Below, piece by piece: positions 6,879 through 14,697 of a stretch of DNA of 64,000 nucleotides. Under the pieces are notes generated by a model, which did not search any database, had not been told where the DNA came from, and saw only the letters and a list, made by a program, of their open reading frames with translations. The position numbers and the translations under genes are program-made. Source of the DNA: Corynebacterium sp. HMSC05H05. GTDB taxonomy: Bacteria > Actinomycetota > Actinomycetes > Mycobacteriales > Mycobacteriaceae. The DNA lies in assembly GCF_001807265.1 (NCBI RefSeq), contig NZ_KV788403.1, positions 1-64,000 of the forward strand, given 5' to 3'. Numbering within the stretch: position 1 is the first letter of the stretch; each line of letters opens with the position of its first letter.

Positions 6879-7517
6879 ATGCACGCGACCGATTTGCTCG
6901 ACGTCATCTACACCGCCGGTGTCGTCTTCGACGGGCTGTCCACCAGCCGCCTCGCCACCGACCGCTACCTGCGCTCGGGCGATACGGACGGGGTGCGTGG
7001 CCGCAGTGATCTGGCGTTGCTGCAGGACCTAGAGGCGGCTGCGGAGTTCGTCATCGCCACCGCCGGCGAGCCAATCACCGCGGCCTATCTTGGGCGCATC
7101 AATGCGCAGCTCACCCGCAGCGCCGCGCTCAACCCCGGCAAGCTGCGCCGCGCGGATCAGGGCATTGGCGTTCACACCACCCACGGCCGGCACAAACCCG
7201 CGGCGGTCACGGCTGAAGAGCTTGACGCGCTCATTCAACAGCAACTCAAGCTTGACGACGCCCTCCGGTCCGCCGCACATCTCTTCGTCGAAGTCGCTCG
7301 AGCCCAGCCCTTTGAAGACGGCAACAAGCGCACCGCGATCTTCGCCGCGAACAGTTACTTAATCGGCCAGGGGGCAGGTGTGCTGATGGCGGTGCCGCAC
7401 GACGACGCGGACCCGTCGGTGAGCCGCGAATTTCACGATCTGCTCGCTCGGGCCTACGTCTTCGGCGAGACAGGTCCGGTAGTGGAAGCCCTGGTCCGGC
7501 ACAACGCGGACCAATAG
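6879..7517 (+). CDS. Fic/DOC-family protein with altered catalytic motif
   Basis: A 212-residue Fic-domain protein. The motif that normally reads HxFx(D/E)GN(G/K)R appears as QPFEDGNKR near residue 147, so the catalytic histidine is replaced by glutamine while the phosphate-binding DGNKR is intact. No obvious inhibitory (S/T)xxxE(G/N) helix was recognised. Fic enzymes AMPylate or phosphorylate protein hydroxyls; without the histidine, activity may be absent or different. The ATG sits 6 nt after TAGCGT (6867-6872), which overlaps the stop of the preceding gene, suggesting a leaderless transcript of its own. Confidence 0.8.
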   Translation: MHATDLLDVIYTAGVVFDGLSTSRLATDRYLRSGDTDGVRGRSDLALLQDLEAAAEFVIATAGEPITAAYLGRINAQLTRSAALNPGKLRRADQGIGVHTTHGRHKPAAVTAEELDALIQQQLKLDDALRSAAHLFVEVARAQPFEDGNKRTAIFAANSYLIGQGAGVLMAVPHDDADPSVSREFHDLLARAYVFGETGPVVEALVRHNADQ

Positions 7518-7533
7518 GGAATACTTAACCCCC

Positions 7534-8634
7534 ATGACGAGTAGGAACCAGGCAGAAGTTACCCAAACCGTGATCCTCCCGCAGTCGCGGGACGCGCTGT
7601 TTCTCACCCTCGGCTTCAAAGACGGCGGCGAGGAGGCGGCGCTGGAGGTGCTGTCCAGCCTGTCCAGCCTGACCAACGGTGTGGGCTTCCGCTACCCCAA
7701 GGCGCACCTGACCGCGGTGGCCGGCATTGGTGCGAACATGTGGGACCGCCTGTTTGCGCTGGACAAGCCGGAGCACCTGCACGAGTTCGTGGAGCTTCAG
7801 GGCGCGAAGCACCACGCGCCGTCCACCCCGGGCGATCTGTTCTTCCACATCCGCGCAGACGAGTTCGACGTCGCTTTCGAGCTGGCGCGCCGCATCAACG
7901 CGATCGTGGAGGACCACATCGACTACCACGACGAGGTCCACGCCTTCCAGTACCAGGACTTCCGCGACCCGCTCGGCTTCGTCGACGGCACCGAAAGCCC
8001 CCGCGGCCAGGAAGGCGTCGAGGTTGCGATCATCCGCGACGGCATTTGGAAGGGCGGCAGCTACATCGTCGAGCAGAAGTACGTGCACAACCTGAAGGAC
8101 TGGAATGACCTGCCGGTGGCGGAGCAGGAGCAGGTCATCGGCCGCACGAAGCACTCCGACATCGAGCTGGACGAGAAGGCGCCGAACAGCCACGTCGCCG
8201 TCAACCAAGTTGAGGACGAGGACGGCAACGGCCTCGAGATCGTGCGCAACAATCTCTCCTTCGGCGACGCGCTGGGCAAGCAGGGCACCTTCTTCATGAG
8301 CTACGCCCGCGACCCCCGCGTCACCGAGGTGATGTTGCGGCGGATGTTCATCGGCGAGCCGGAGAGCAACTACGACCGCATCCTGGACTTCTCCGAGGCG
8401 CTGACCGGCTGCAACTTCTTCGCCCCGCCGCGCGTGTTTTTGGACCACTGCGCCGACTACGCGCACCCGCACCTGCGCGGTGAGGGCGGCGAGGAGCCGA
8501 ACCAGCCGGCGATCAACCTGCCGCAGGGCAAGGCCGTTTTCCCGGACCGCGCGGACGTGCCCACCTCCCACAACGCGGAGGACGTCGCGGCGGCGAAGGC
8601 GCGCTTCGAGGGCGCGCTACGCAGGGAGCAGTAG
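7534..8634 (+). CDS. DyP-type haem peroxidase
   Basis: A 366-residue protein of the dye-decolourising peroxidase family. GFVDGTESP (the GxxDG motif carrying the distal aspartate) is near residue 149, the proximal haem-ligand histidine is in NSHVAV near 224, and the distal arginine lies in ARDPRVTEVMLRR. There is no twin-arginine signal peptide, as in the cytoplasmic/encapsulin-associated B class; no encapsulin gene is adjacent. It oxidises dyes or phenolics with hydrogen peroxide. A TACTTA sequence precedes the ATG by 6 nt. The 3' end overlaps the opposite-strand kinase gene by 18 bp. Confidence 0.93.
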   Translation: MTSRNQAEVTQTVILPQSRDALFLTLGFKDGGEEAALEVLSSLSSLTNGVGFRYPKAHLTAVAGIGANMWDRLFALDKPEHLHEFVELQGAKHHAPSTPGDLFFHIRADEFDVAFELARRINAIVEDHIDYHDEVHAFQYQDFRDPLGFVDGTESPRGQEGVEVAIIRDGIWKGGSYIVEQKYVHNLKDWNDLPVAEQEQVIGRTKHSDIELDEKAPNSHVAVNQVEDEDGNGLEIVRNNLSFGDALGKQGTFFMSYARDPRVTEVMLRRMFIGEPESNYDRILDFSEALTGCNFFAPPRVFLDHCADYAHPHLRGEGGEEPNQPAINLPQGKAVFPDRADVPTSHNAEDVAAAKARFEGALRREQ

Positions 8635-9657
8635 CTTTACGACGAGCCCGCCCCCGGCCCGCGGCGCCAACTCGAGCGAACCGCCGTGGGCCTTCGCTAT
8701 TGCCTGGACTAGGGCAAGGCCGAGCCCGTGGCCGGAACCCGAGGTGCGGCAGGCGCGGGCAAACGGCTCGGTCCAGGTGGCGACCTCCGCTGGGTCGAGC
8801 GGTTCACCGCCGGATTCGACGGTGATCTCGGCGCCAGCCTCTACGCGTCGGAGCGTGATCGACCCGCCGGTGCCGTGGATGGCGGCGTTGCGCGCGAGGT
8901 TGTCCACGGCCTGGCGGATCAGGGTGGGGGAAGCCTCGACCGTCAGCGGCGCTGCGTCGGCTGTGTCCACGGGAATGCCGTGAGCCGCGCCGACCTCGCG
9001 GCACACCGCGGCCAGATCGACGGGCGCGCGGTCGCGGACCTGCACGTTGGCCAGCTGCAGCAGCGAAGAGACGGTCGCGGCGTTGCGGGCGTTGACCTCG
9101 CGGATCCGGCCCAGCGCCGGGCGTAGCTCGGCGTCGTCGCCGGAAAGCGCCACGTCGGCGACGGTCTGGATGGTCGCGATCGGGGTCTTCAGCTCGTGCG
9201 AGGCGTTGGCGGCGAAGCGGCGCTGGCGCTCGACGGCGTCTGCGAGCTCGTCCAGCATGGCGTTGAGGGCCTCAGCCAGCTCGCCGACCTCGTCACGGGG
9301 CCCGTCGTAGTCGATGCGGGCTTTCAAGTCGCCGCGGGTGACGGTGCGGGCGTCGTCGGCGATCGAGCGCAGCGGGGTGATCACCAGCCCCGCCACGAAC
9401 CAGCCCACCACGCCCGCAAGCGTGGTGAGCAGCGCCAGCGCACCCAAAGAGGCGAGGAGGATGCGGCGCAGGATCTCGTCGGTGACGGGCACGGCGCCGT
9501 CGATGACCACCCCGTCGTCCGCACCCGGAAACGACGCCATCACCGGCACCGGGGTGAGCTTCAAATACGCGTACACCAGGCCGATCAGCGCCAGGCCGAC
9601 GCCGAGGACGGTGGCCACGAACATCACCGTGATCCGCGCCCGCAGGCTCAGCCTCAT
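8617..9657 (-). CDS. Sensor histidine kinase
   Basis: A 346-residue membrane kinase: TM helix at about 10-32, a short extracytoplasmic loop of about 40 residues, a second TM near 75-97, HAMP, then the phosphoacceptor box ANASHELKTPIA, an N-box DNLARNAAIH and a G-box GSGHGLGLALV. The ATG overlaps the stop of the response regulator (ATGA), so both are coupled. The small sensor loop suggests sensing in or near the membrane. Signal unknown. Confidence 0.9.
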   Translation of the reverse strand: MRLSLRARITVMFVATVLGVGLALIGLVYAYLKLTPVPVMASFPGADDGVVIDGAVPVTDEILRRILLASLGALALLTTLAGVVGWFVAGLVITPLRSIADDARTVTRGDLKARIDYDGPRDEVGELAEALNAMLDELADAVERQRRFAANASHELKTPIATIQTVADVALSGDDAELRPALGRIREVNARNAATVSSLLQLANVQVRDRAPVDLAAVCREVGAAHGIPVDTADAAPLTVEASPTLIRQAVDNLARNAAIHGTGGSITLRRVEAGAEITVESGGEPLDPAEVATWTEPFARACRTSGSGHGLGLALVQAIAKAHGGSLELAPRAGGGLVVKLLLPA

Positions 9658-10328
9658 CGCTCGGCCTCCGCCACGTAGTACCCGGCGCCGGTGACGGTGT
9701 GCACGATGCGCGGCTCGCCGAGCTTCTTGCGCAGGTGCGACACCGTCACGCGCGGGGAGTTGGTGAACGGGTCGGCGTTTTCGTCCCATGCCTCCGCCAG
9801 CAGGTCCTCGGCGGAGATCACCCCGCCGCCGGCTTCCATGAGCACCTTGAGCACCGCGAACTCCTTCGGGCTCAGGCTCACCGGCGCTTCGCCGCGGGTC
9901 ACCTCGCGGCGGAAGGTGTCCAGGCGCACGTCCCCGCAGCGGTACACCTCGCCGCGCGACGGCGCGTTGCGCTTCGCCAGCGCCTTCACCCGCGCCACCA
10001 GCTCCGGCAGTTCGAACGGCTTGGCCAAGTAGTCGTCGGCGCCGAGGTCGAAGCCCTCCAGCCGGTCGTCCAGCGCCCCGGACGCGGTCAGCATGATCAC
10101 CCGCGTGGCGGGCTGCGTCTCCACGACGTGCCTGCACACCACGTCGCCGTGGACCCCGGGCAGGTCCCGATCAAGTACGACGACGTCGGGCGGCAGCTCG
10201 TCGATAAGCTTCAGCGCCTCGAACCCGTCGTAGGCCACGCGTGTGTGCATGCTGGCGCGCGACAGGCCGGTGGCGATGGCGTCGGCGAGGAAGGCCTCGT
10301 CGTCCACGATAAGCACCCGAATTGTCAT
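9654..10328 (-). CDS. OmpR/PhoB-family response regulator
   Basis: A 224-residue regulator with a receiver domain (acidic pair VDDE near 9-11, phosphorylated Asp in VVLDRDLPG near 53, MLTASG, Lys in LAKPFELPEL) and a winged-helix DNA-binding domain from about residue 130 (SLSPKEFAVL ... VTVSHLRKKLG ... TGAGYYV). It is first in the operon with the kinase. A TACGAT hexamer 7 nt before the ATG suggests a leaderless mRNA. The palindrome in the divergent region at 10352-10393 may be its binding site. Confidence 0.93.
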   Translation of the reverse strand: MTIRVLIVDDEAFLADAIATGLSRASMHTRVAYDGFEALKLIDELPPDVVVLDRDLPGVHGDVVCRHVVETQPATRVIMLTASGALDDRLEGFDLGADDYLAKPFELPELVARVKALAKRNAPSRGEVYRCGDVRLDTFRREVTRGEAPVSLSPKEFAVLKVLMEAGGGVISAEDLLAEAWDENADPFTNSPRVTVSHLRKKLGEPRIVHTVTGAGYYVAEAER

Positions 10329-10351
10329 GGTTGCGATCGTATGCGCCGCGA

Positions 10352-10393
10352 TGTTGCGCCGGTGTAAACATCCGCGTTAACGCGGGCGCAACA
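10352..10393. promoter_or_regulatory. Nested inverted repeats between divergent genes
   Basis: TGTTGCGCC (10352-10360) is the exact inverse of GGCGCAACA (10385-10393), and between them lies the perfect 14-bp palindrome CCGCGTTAACGCGG (10372-10385). The element lies in the 89-bp space between the response-regulator gene and the acyltransferase-like gene. It may bind a dimeric regulator controlling one or both genes. The binding protein is not known. Confidence 0.5.
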
Positions 10394-10417
10394 CCCGGGT
10401 TCGTAGCTTCAAGCGGC

Positions 10418-11257
10418 ATGCAGACCAGAATCGTTGGAATCGACGCGGCCCGGGCGGTGGCGCTTGTCGCGATGATCGTCGCGCACCTCACCGCGCCGGG
10501 CGGCATCGCCGCGCAGCTGCTGTTCGGCTTCCCCGCGGGGCTCTTCGCGTTCCTCGCCGGGGTGTCCATGGGGCTGATGCGCACCCGGCCGGCGCAGTTC
10601 GTGGTGCGCGGGGCGTGCCTGATCGCGCTGCACTTCGCGTTGGTGCCGTGTGCCGGGACCATCGAGGTGGTTCTGGGCACGATCGGGGTCTGCATGATCG
10701 TCCTCGCGTGGGCGCCGAGGTGGGATTCGGCGTGGCTGGTGTGGCTCGCCTTCGCCGGCACGTTGGGCTCGGCGGCGCTCGCGCCGTCGAGCTCGCCGTA
10801 CCCGCCGCTGATGTGGGCGGTGCTCATGGTCGCGGGAATCCTGTTCGCGCGCCACATGCCGCTGCGCATCGGCGCACTCGTTGGGTGTGTGTTGTTCGCG
10901 GCCGACCTTGCACTGCGTTGGTGGGTGTCGTTGCCTCCACTTCTGGACGCCACCGGCCACACCGGCGGGCTAGCCGATGTGGTGGGGACCGCCGGGGCGT
11001 CGATAGGCATCTGCTCCCTGTGCTGCCTCGCGGGGCGCTGGCTGGGGTGGCTCGCGCCGCTGGGGCGGATGACGCTGACCCTGTATTGCCTGCACGTGCT
11101 GAGCGCGCAGTGGGTCGGGGTGTGGGCGAGCGTGATCGGCGCCGTGGTGATCGCGTACGGCTGGCTCGCCGTGTTTCAGCGCGGGCCGCTGGAAAGTATT
11201 GTTCGCCGCCTCACGGCGGTGGTCGGAAAGGAAAATAATGAAAAAGTTGGCAATTAG
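10418..11257 (+). CDS. Polytopic membrane protein, heparan-alpha-glucosaminide acetyltransferase-like
   Basis: A 279-residue protein with about eight membrane helices. The first helix carries RIVGIDAARAVALVAMIVAH, the R-x-x-x-x-D-x-x-R-x-x-A-x-x-x-M-x-x-x-H signature of the DUF1624/DUF418-type membrane acyltransferase superfamily. Later helices contain GRMTLTLYCLHVLS, another family feature. Likely transfers an acyl group across or at the membrane; substrate unknown. The ATG at 10418 follows TAGCTT by 8 nt. Its last 20 nt overlap the start of the protease gene. One copy of the dispersed 11-mer lies at 10998, where it forces an ATA codon. Confidence 0.72.
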   Translation: MQTRIVGIDAARAVALVAMIVAHLTAPGGIAAQLLFGFPAGLFAFLAGVSMGLMRTRPAQFVVRGACLIALHFALVPCAGTIEVVLGTIGVCMIVLAWAPRWDSAWLVWLAFAGTLGSAALAPSSSPYPPLMWAVLMVAGILFARHMPLRIGALVGCVLFAADLALRWWVSLPPLLDATGHTGGLADVVGTAGASIGICSLCCLAGRWLGWLAPLGRMTLTLYCLHVLSAQWVGVWASVIGAVVIAYGWLAVFQRGPLESIVRRLTAVVGKENNEKVGN

Positions 11258-12080
11258 TGTTGCAGTTGGTGTCGCTATGGCGGCGCAGCCGGCGTGGGCG
11301 ATGGAATCCGAGCAGTTCGCCGGCGACGCGCCAGAGGCCGAGCCCGTGGTCTCGGTGCGAGTGGACGACTCCGACCCCGACGACGGCGTGTGCACCGGCA
11401 CCGCCATCGACCCGCACTGGGTAATCACCGCCCGCCACTGCGTCGAGGCGGCCGCCAAGCCCGGCGGCTCAGTGCGCACCGGCCAGGGCGAGGACCAGAA
11501 GGTGTTCCAGGTGGACCGCCACGAGGTCGCGCCCCGCGGCGACATCGCGCTTTTGCACACCACCGAAGACCTGGGGCTTTCCTCCTACGCCTCGGTTGCG
11601 GACACGGTGCCGTCGGGCGAGGTGAACATCTACGGCTGGTCCTCCGACGGCTCCGGCGGCTCGACCACACTGCCCGCCGCGGAGGCGACGGTGCGCGGGG
11701 AATCGCCGCTCGCGCTTTTCGACGCTCCGTCCGCCCTCGACGTCGCTTTGAACGGCGGGGCGCGGATTCAGCCGGGCGACTCCGGTGGCGCCATCTTCTC
11801 TGAAGGCCAGGTCGCCGGCGTCATGTCGGCGGGTCTGTTCGAGGACCCGGAAAACCCCACCGAGGAGGAGATGACCTCGAACGCCGCGGTGGCGGTGGCG
11901 CCGGTGGCGGAGCAAGCCGAATGGATCCGCGGCGTGGTCGCGGGTTCGGCGGATGCTGGGGCTTCCAGCGAGTCCTCGGAGCCCGCCGCCTCCCTGCGCT
12001 ACGTGGTGCTCGGCCTTGGCGCGCTCGCGCTGGTGGCGGCCGGCCTGTTCATGGCCACCCGCCGTAAGCAAGAGGGCTAG
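11238..12080 (+). CDS. Secreted, membrane-anchored trypsin-like serine protease
   Basis: A 280-residue protein. Signal peptide MKKLAISVAVGVAMAAQPAWA, then a chymotrypsin-fold domain with the catalytic triad visible as His in ITARHC (about residue 59), Asp in RGDIALL (about 100) and Ser in PGDSGGA (about 182). A C-terminal membrane helix (VVLGLGALALVAAGLFM) followed by RRKQEG anchors it to the cell surface. The ATG overlaps the end of the preceding gene; GGAAAGGAAAA upstream is a purine-rich ribosome site. Substrate unknown. Confidence 0.9.
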   Translation: MKKLAISVAVGVAMAAQPAWAMESEQFAGDAPEAEPVVSVRVDDSDPDDGVCTGTAIDPHWVITARHCVEAAAKPGGSVRTGQGEDQKVFQVDRHEVAPRGDIALLHTTEDLGLSSYASVADTVPSGEVNIYGWSSDGSGGSTTLPAAEATVRGESPLALFDAPSALDVALNGGARIQPGDSGGAIFSEGQVAGVMSAGLFEDPENPTEEEMTSNAAVAVAPVAEQAEWIRGVVAGSADAGASSESSEPAASLRYVVLGLGALALVAAGLFMATRRKQEG

Positions 12081-14059
12081 CGCTTAGCGATCGGCCCCAG
12101 CACCCCGTCCACCGCAAACGGGAACAGCAGGGCCACCAGGTTCGCGAGCCCGAAGGCGCCGGCGATGGCCACCGGGATGATCCAGCCGAGGTTGTCGGCG
12201 CTCGAGCCGTTGTCGGCAGCAGGCTCGTTCGGAGTGGGTTTGCTCGGGGCGGGCTTGTTCGGCTCTGTCTCAGCGGCGGGCGCGACCTCGACGGGGACGG
12301 TGACCTCGGTGCCGGCGTCGGTGGTGATGCGCAGCTCTTGGGTGCCCGACATGCCCGCCGGGACCGTGAGCTTCACGGTGGCGGTGCCGTACTCGTTGGC
12401 GGTCTGGTCGGCGTTGTTGGGGGAGATGGTGGCGGAACCGGAGGCGTCGCCAAGCGTTGCGGTTGCGGTGGTGGCGGCCTCGCCCTTGTCGAAGAGCAGG
12501 GAGCTGAGCTCGATGGTTGCCTCCTTGCCCGCGGTGAGCGGGGCGGGGAGGTGGACGCCCACGTTGGACTGGCCGGTGCGATGCTTCTGGCCGGAGCTGA
12601 GCGCCTCGACTAGGGCGTTGAGGTCCACGTAGCCCAAGTTCGCGGGCTCGGATCCCTTGGTGAAGGCCTTGAAGTTGTCGCCGCCGGCGAGCAGGAAGGT
12701 CGAGCCGGCGACCACGTAGGTCTTCTCCGGGTCGATCGGGGCGCCGTCGACGGTGACCGAGGTGATCTTGGAACCGACCGGCGCGGCCGGGTCGTAGGTG
12801 TAGGAGACGTTGTCGGAGATGCCCAGAGGGAACATGGGGCGGTCCGGGTCGTCGCGCCACTGCTCCTCCAGCGCCTGCACCACGTCCGAGCCCTTCAGCT
12901 CGACGTAGGTGTTTTCGCCGCCGAACGGCTGGACGGAAAACGCCTGCTCGTAGGTGACGTCGCCGGCCTCGAGCTCCGCGCGGACGCCGCCCGCATTCAT
13001 CACGCCGATGTCGGCGGTGACCGACGAGTTCTTGGTCACACCCTGGCGCGTTGCCTCGGCGATGTAGTTGTTGAGCTGGGACTCCTTGTCTCCAGCCTTG
13101 TACAGGTCCTCGTCCGCGTGCCCGATGACCTTCTTGCCCTCGGTGCCGGCCTTATCCAGGGCGTCCTTGACTACGGCGTCGATTTCGGGCTGCGGGGTGT
13201 CGCAGGTGCGGATCGTGTCGGCGTCGAGAAGCTCGGCGTTTTTCACTGTCAGCTTCTTGGCGGCGTGGTCGAAGCTCAGATCCACGTTGGCGAGGTTGGT
13301 GCCGTTGGAGCCGGCCTGGATCAGAAGCGGCTTCTCGCCGGAGGGCTCGATGGACTGGTGGGAGTGGCCGAGGAACGCCACGTCGACGGCGTCGGAGAAC
13401 TCGTCGGCCTTGATGCCGCCTTCGTGCACGAGCGCGATGACCACGTCGGCCTCGCCGCTACTCTTCAGCTTTTCTGCGAGCTCGTTCGTGGTTGCGACGG
13501 GGTCGTTCCATTCGATGCCCTCGATGGATGTCGGGTTGACCAGGTTCGGCATGTCGTCGGTGATGGTGCCCACGAAGGCGACCTTCGCGCCGTCGAGGTC
13601 CTTGACCACGTAGTCCTTCGTGTTCTTCACAGTCTTGGCGTTGGCGGCGAGGTAGTCGAAGTCCGCGGCCTTGGTGACGCGGTTGGAGAAGTCGTCGGCG
13701 CCTTCGTCGAGCTCGTGGTTGCCCAGCGCGGAGACCTGCAGGTTCATCAGGTTGAGGATGTCCAGAGTGGGGGCGTCGTTGAGCAGCTTGGATGCGAAGG
13801 GGGAGGCGCCGATGTTGTCGCCGGCGGAGGTGAAGACGTGCGTTTTACCTTCGGCGGCCTTGTCCACGGCGCACTTGAGGTGGGCCGCGCCGGGCACGAA
13901 CTTCGTTTCCTCCCAGTAGCCGTGGAAGTCGGTGACGTTGGAGATGGTGAACTCGGAGGTCTCGGCCGCCAGCGCCGCCGGGGTGAAGGGCGTGAAGGCG
14001 GCAGCGAGGGCGGCGGTGGTGGTCGCGGTGACCAGCTGGATGCGGAAGCGGGCGGACAC
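12077..14059 (-). CDS. ushA: 5'-nucleotidase / UDP-sugar hydrolase, cell-wall anchored
   Basis: A 660-residue exported protein: signal peptide to about residue 31, a metallophosphatase domain with NVTDFHG (metal ligands), SAGDNIGASPF, ALGNHELDEG and FLGHSHQS, then the 5_nucleotid_C domain with NAGGVRAELE and VVAGSTFLLAGGDNF. After a Pro/Thr/Glu-rich spacer a membrane helix (WIIPVAIAGAFGLANLVALL) and a short basic tail end the protein. It releases phosphate and nucleosides from external nucleotides. GTG start with AGAAAGG upstream. Its stop codon interlocks with that of the convergent protease gene at CTAG. Confidence 0.9.
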   Translation of the reverse strand: MSARFRIQLVTATTTAALAAAFTPFTPAALAAETSEFTISNVTDFHGYWEETKFVPGAAHLKCAVDKAAEGKTHVFTSAGDNIGASPFASKLLNDAPTLDILNLMNLQVSALGNHELDEGADDFSNRVTKAADFDYLAANAKTVKNTKDYVVKDLDGAKVAFVGTITDDMPNLVNPTSIEGIEWNDPVATTNELAEKLKSSGEADVVIALVHEGGIKADEFSDAVDVAFLGHSHQSIEPSGEKPLLIQAGSNGTNLANVDLSFDHAAKKLTVKNAELLDADTIRTCDTPQPEIDAVVKDALDKAGTEGKKVIGHADEDLYKAGDKESQLNNYIAEATRQGVTKNSSVTADIGVMNAGGVRAELEAGDVTYEQAFSVQPFGGENTYVELKGSDVVQALEEQWRDDPDRPMFPLGISDNVSYTYDPAAPVGSKITSVTVDGAPIDPEKTYVVAGSTFLLAGGDNFKAFTKGSEPANLGYVDLNALVEALSSGQKHRTGQSNVGVHLPAPLTAGKEATIELSSLLFDKGEAATTATATLGDASGSATISPNNADQTANEYGTATVKLTVPAGMSGTQELRITTDAGTEVTVPVEVAPAAETEPNKPAPSKPTPNEPAADNGSSADNLGWIIPVAIAGAFGLANLVALLFPFAVDGVLGPIAKR

Positions 14060-14129
14060 GAGGGGCCTTTCTCTTGGTCGGGTTGTGTGAGAGCAACCTT
14101 AGAAAGGTCGTTTTGCGTCGAGGTTTCTT

Positions 14130-14672
14130 TCAGGTGAATTCTGGGTAGCGGACAAGAAGGTCGTCGCCGATGACGGCGCCATCGTTCAAGGTTGCATTGC
14201 TTATCGACGCCCCCTCCGCCGTCATCCTCATAATGTGGCCCACCTCATCCCCGTGGGCGATGAGGTGGTCGGCGATGATGCGGCGGTGGCAGCGCCACCA
14301 CACCGCCTCGGAGCACATCACGGCGGTGGGGGTTTCGGCGGCGTGGTCGCGCAGTTCGGCGAGGGCGTCGGCGAATTCGTTTCCGAGGGCGTGGTCGGCG
14401 TAGTTGTGGAAGCTGCGGTTGCGCCAGTTGCCGTTGACCTCGAAGGGGACGGTGTGCGAGACGTTGCGGCGGCCGGTGAGGCCCTCGCTGTGGCTGTAGG
14501 CGATGCCGTGGGAGGGCAGGTGCGCGGCGAGGTGGTCGTCGTTGAACCACGGGTACTTGCGGGACCCGGGGAGTTTGCGCACGTCAACGATGGACTTCAC
14601 CCCGGCGGCGGAAAGCATCGCGGTGAAGTCGTCGAAGTCGAGGTTGGAGTGGCCCACGGTGTAAATGCGCAT
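14130..14672 (-). CDS. DUF488-family protein
   Basis: A 180-residue protein of the DUF488 family: YTVGHSN at the N-terminus, VDVRKLPGSRKYPWFN, a central GLTGRRN, and MCSEAVWWRCHRRIIADHL carrying the conserved cysteine and Cys-His pair. The family is widespread and uncharacterised, sometimes next to DNA-damage or nucleotide-pool genes. The ATG at 14672 was chosen because TAGCGT ends 7 nt before it. The 3' part contains the dispersed motif at 14202, which places a rare ATA codon in GASISNA. Confidence 0.85.
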   Translation of the reverse strand: MRIYTVGHSNLDFDDFTAMLSAAGVKSIVDVRKLPGSRKYPWFNDDHLAAHLPSHGIAYSHSEGLTGRRNVSHTVPFEVNGNWRNRSFHNYADHALGNEFADALAELRDHAAETPTAVMCSEAVWWRCHRRIIADHLIAHGDEVGHIMRMTAEGASISNATLNDGAVIGDDLLVRYPEFT

Positions 14673-14697
14673 GCTGGCCACGCTACGCCCGACGCAA

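Noticed and set aside
12060-12085. Interlocked stop codons of protease and nucleotidase as a special signal
   Set aside because: The shared CTAG simply gives TAG on both strands; common in compact genomes.
13118-14137. A 339-residue plus-strand frame opposite the nucleotidase
   Set aside because: Shadow frame, valine/glycine-rich, no homology recognised; the minus-strand gene has signal peptide and catalytic motifs.
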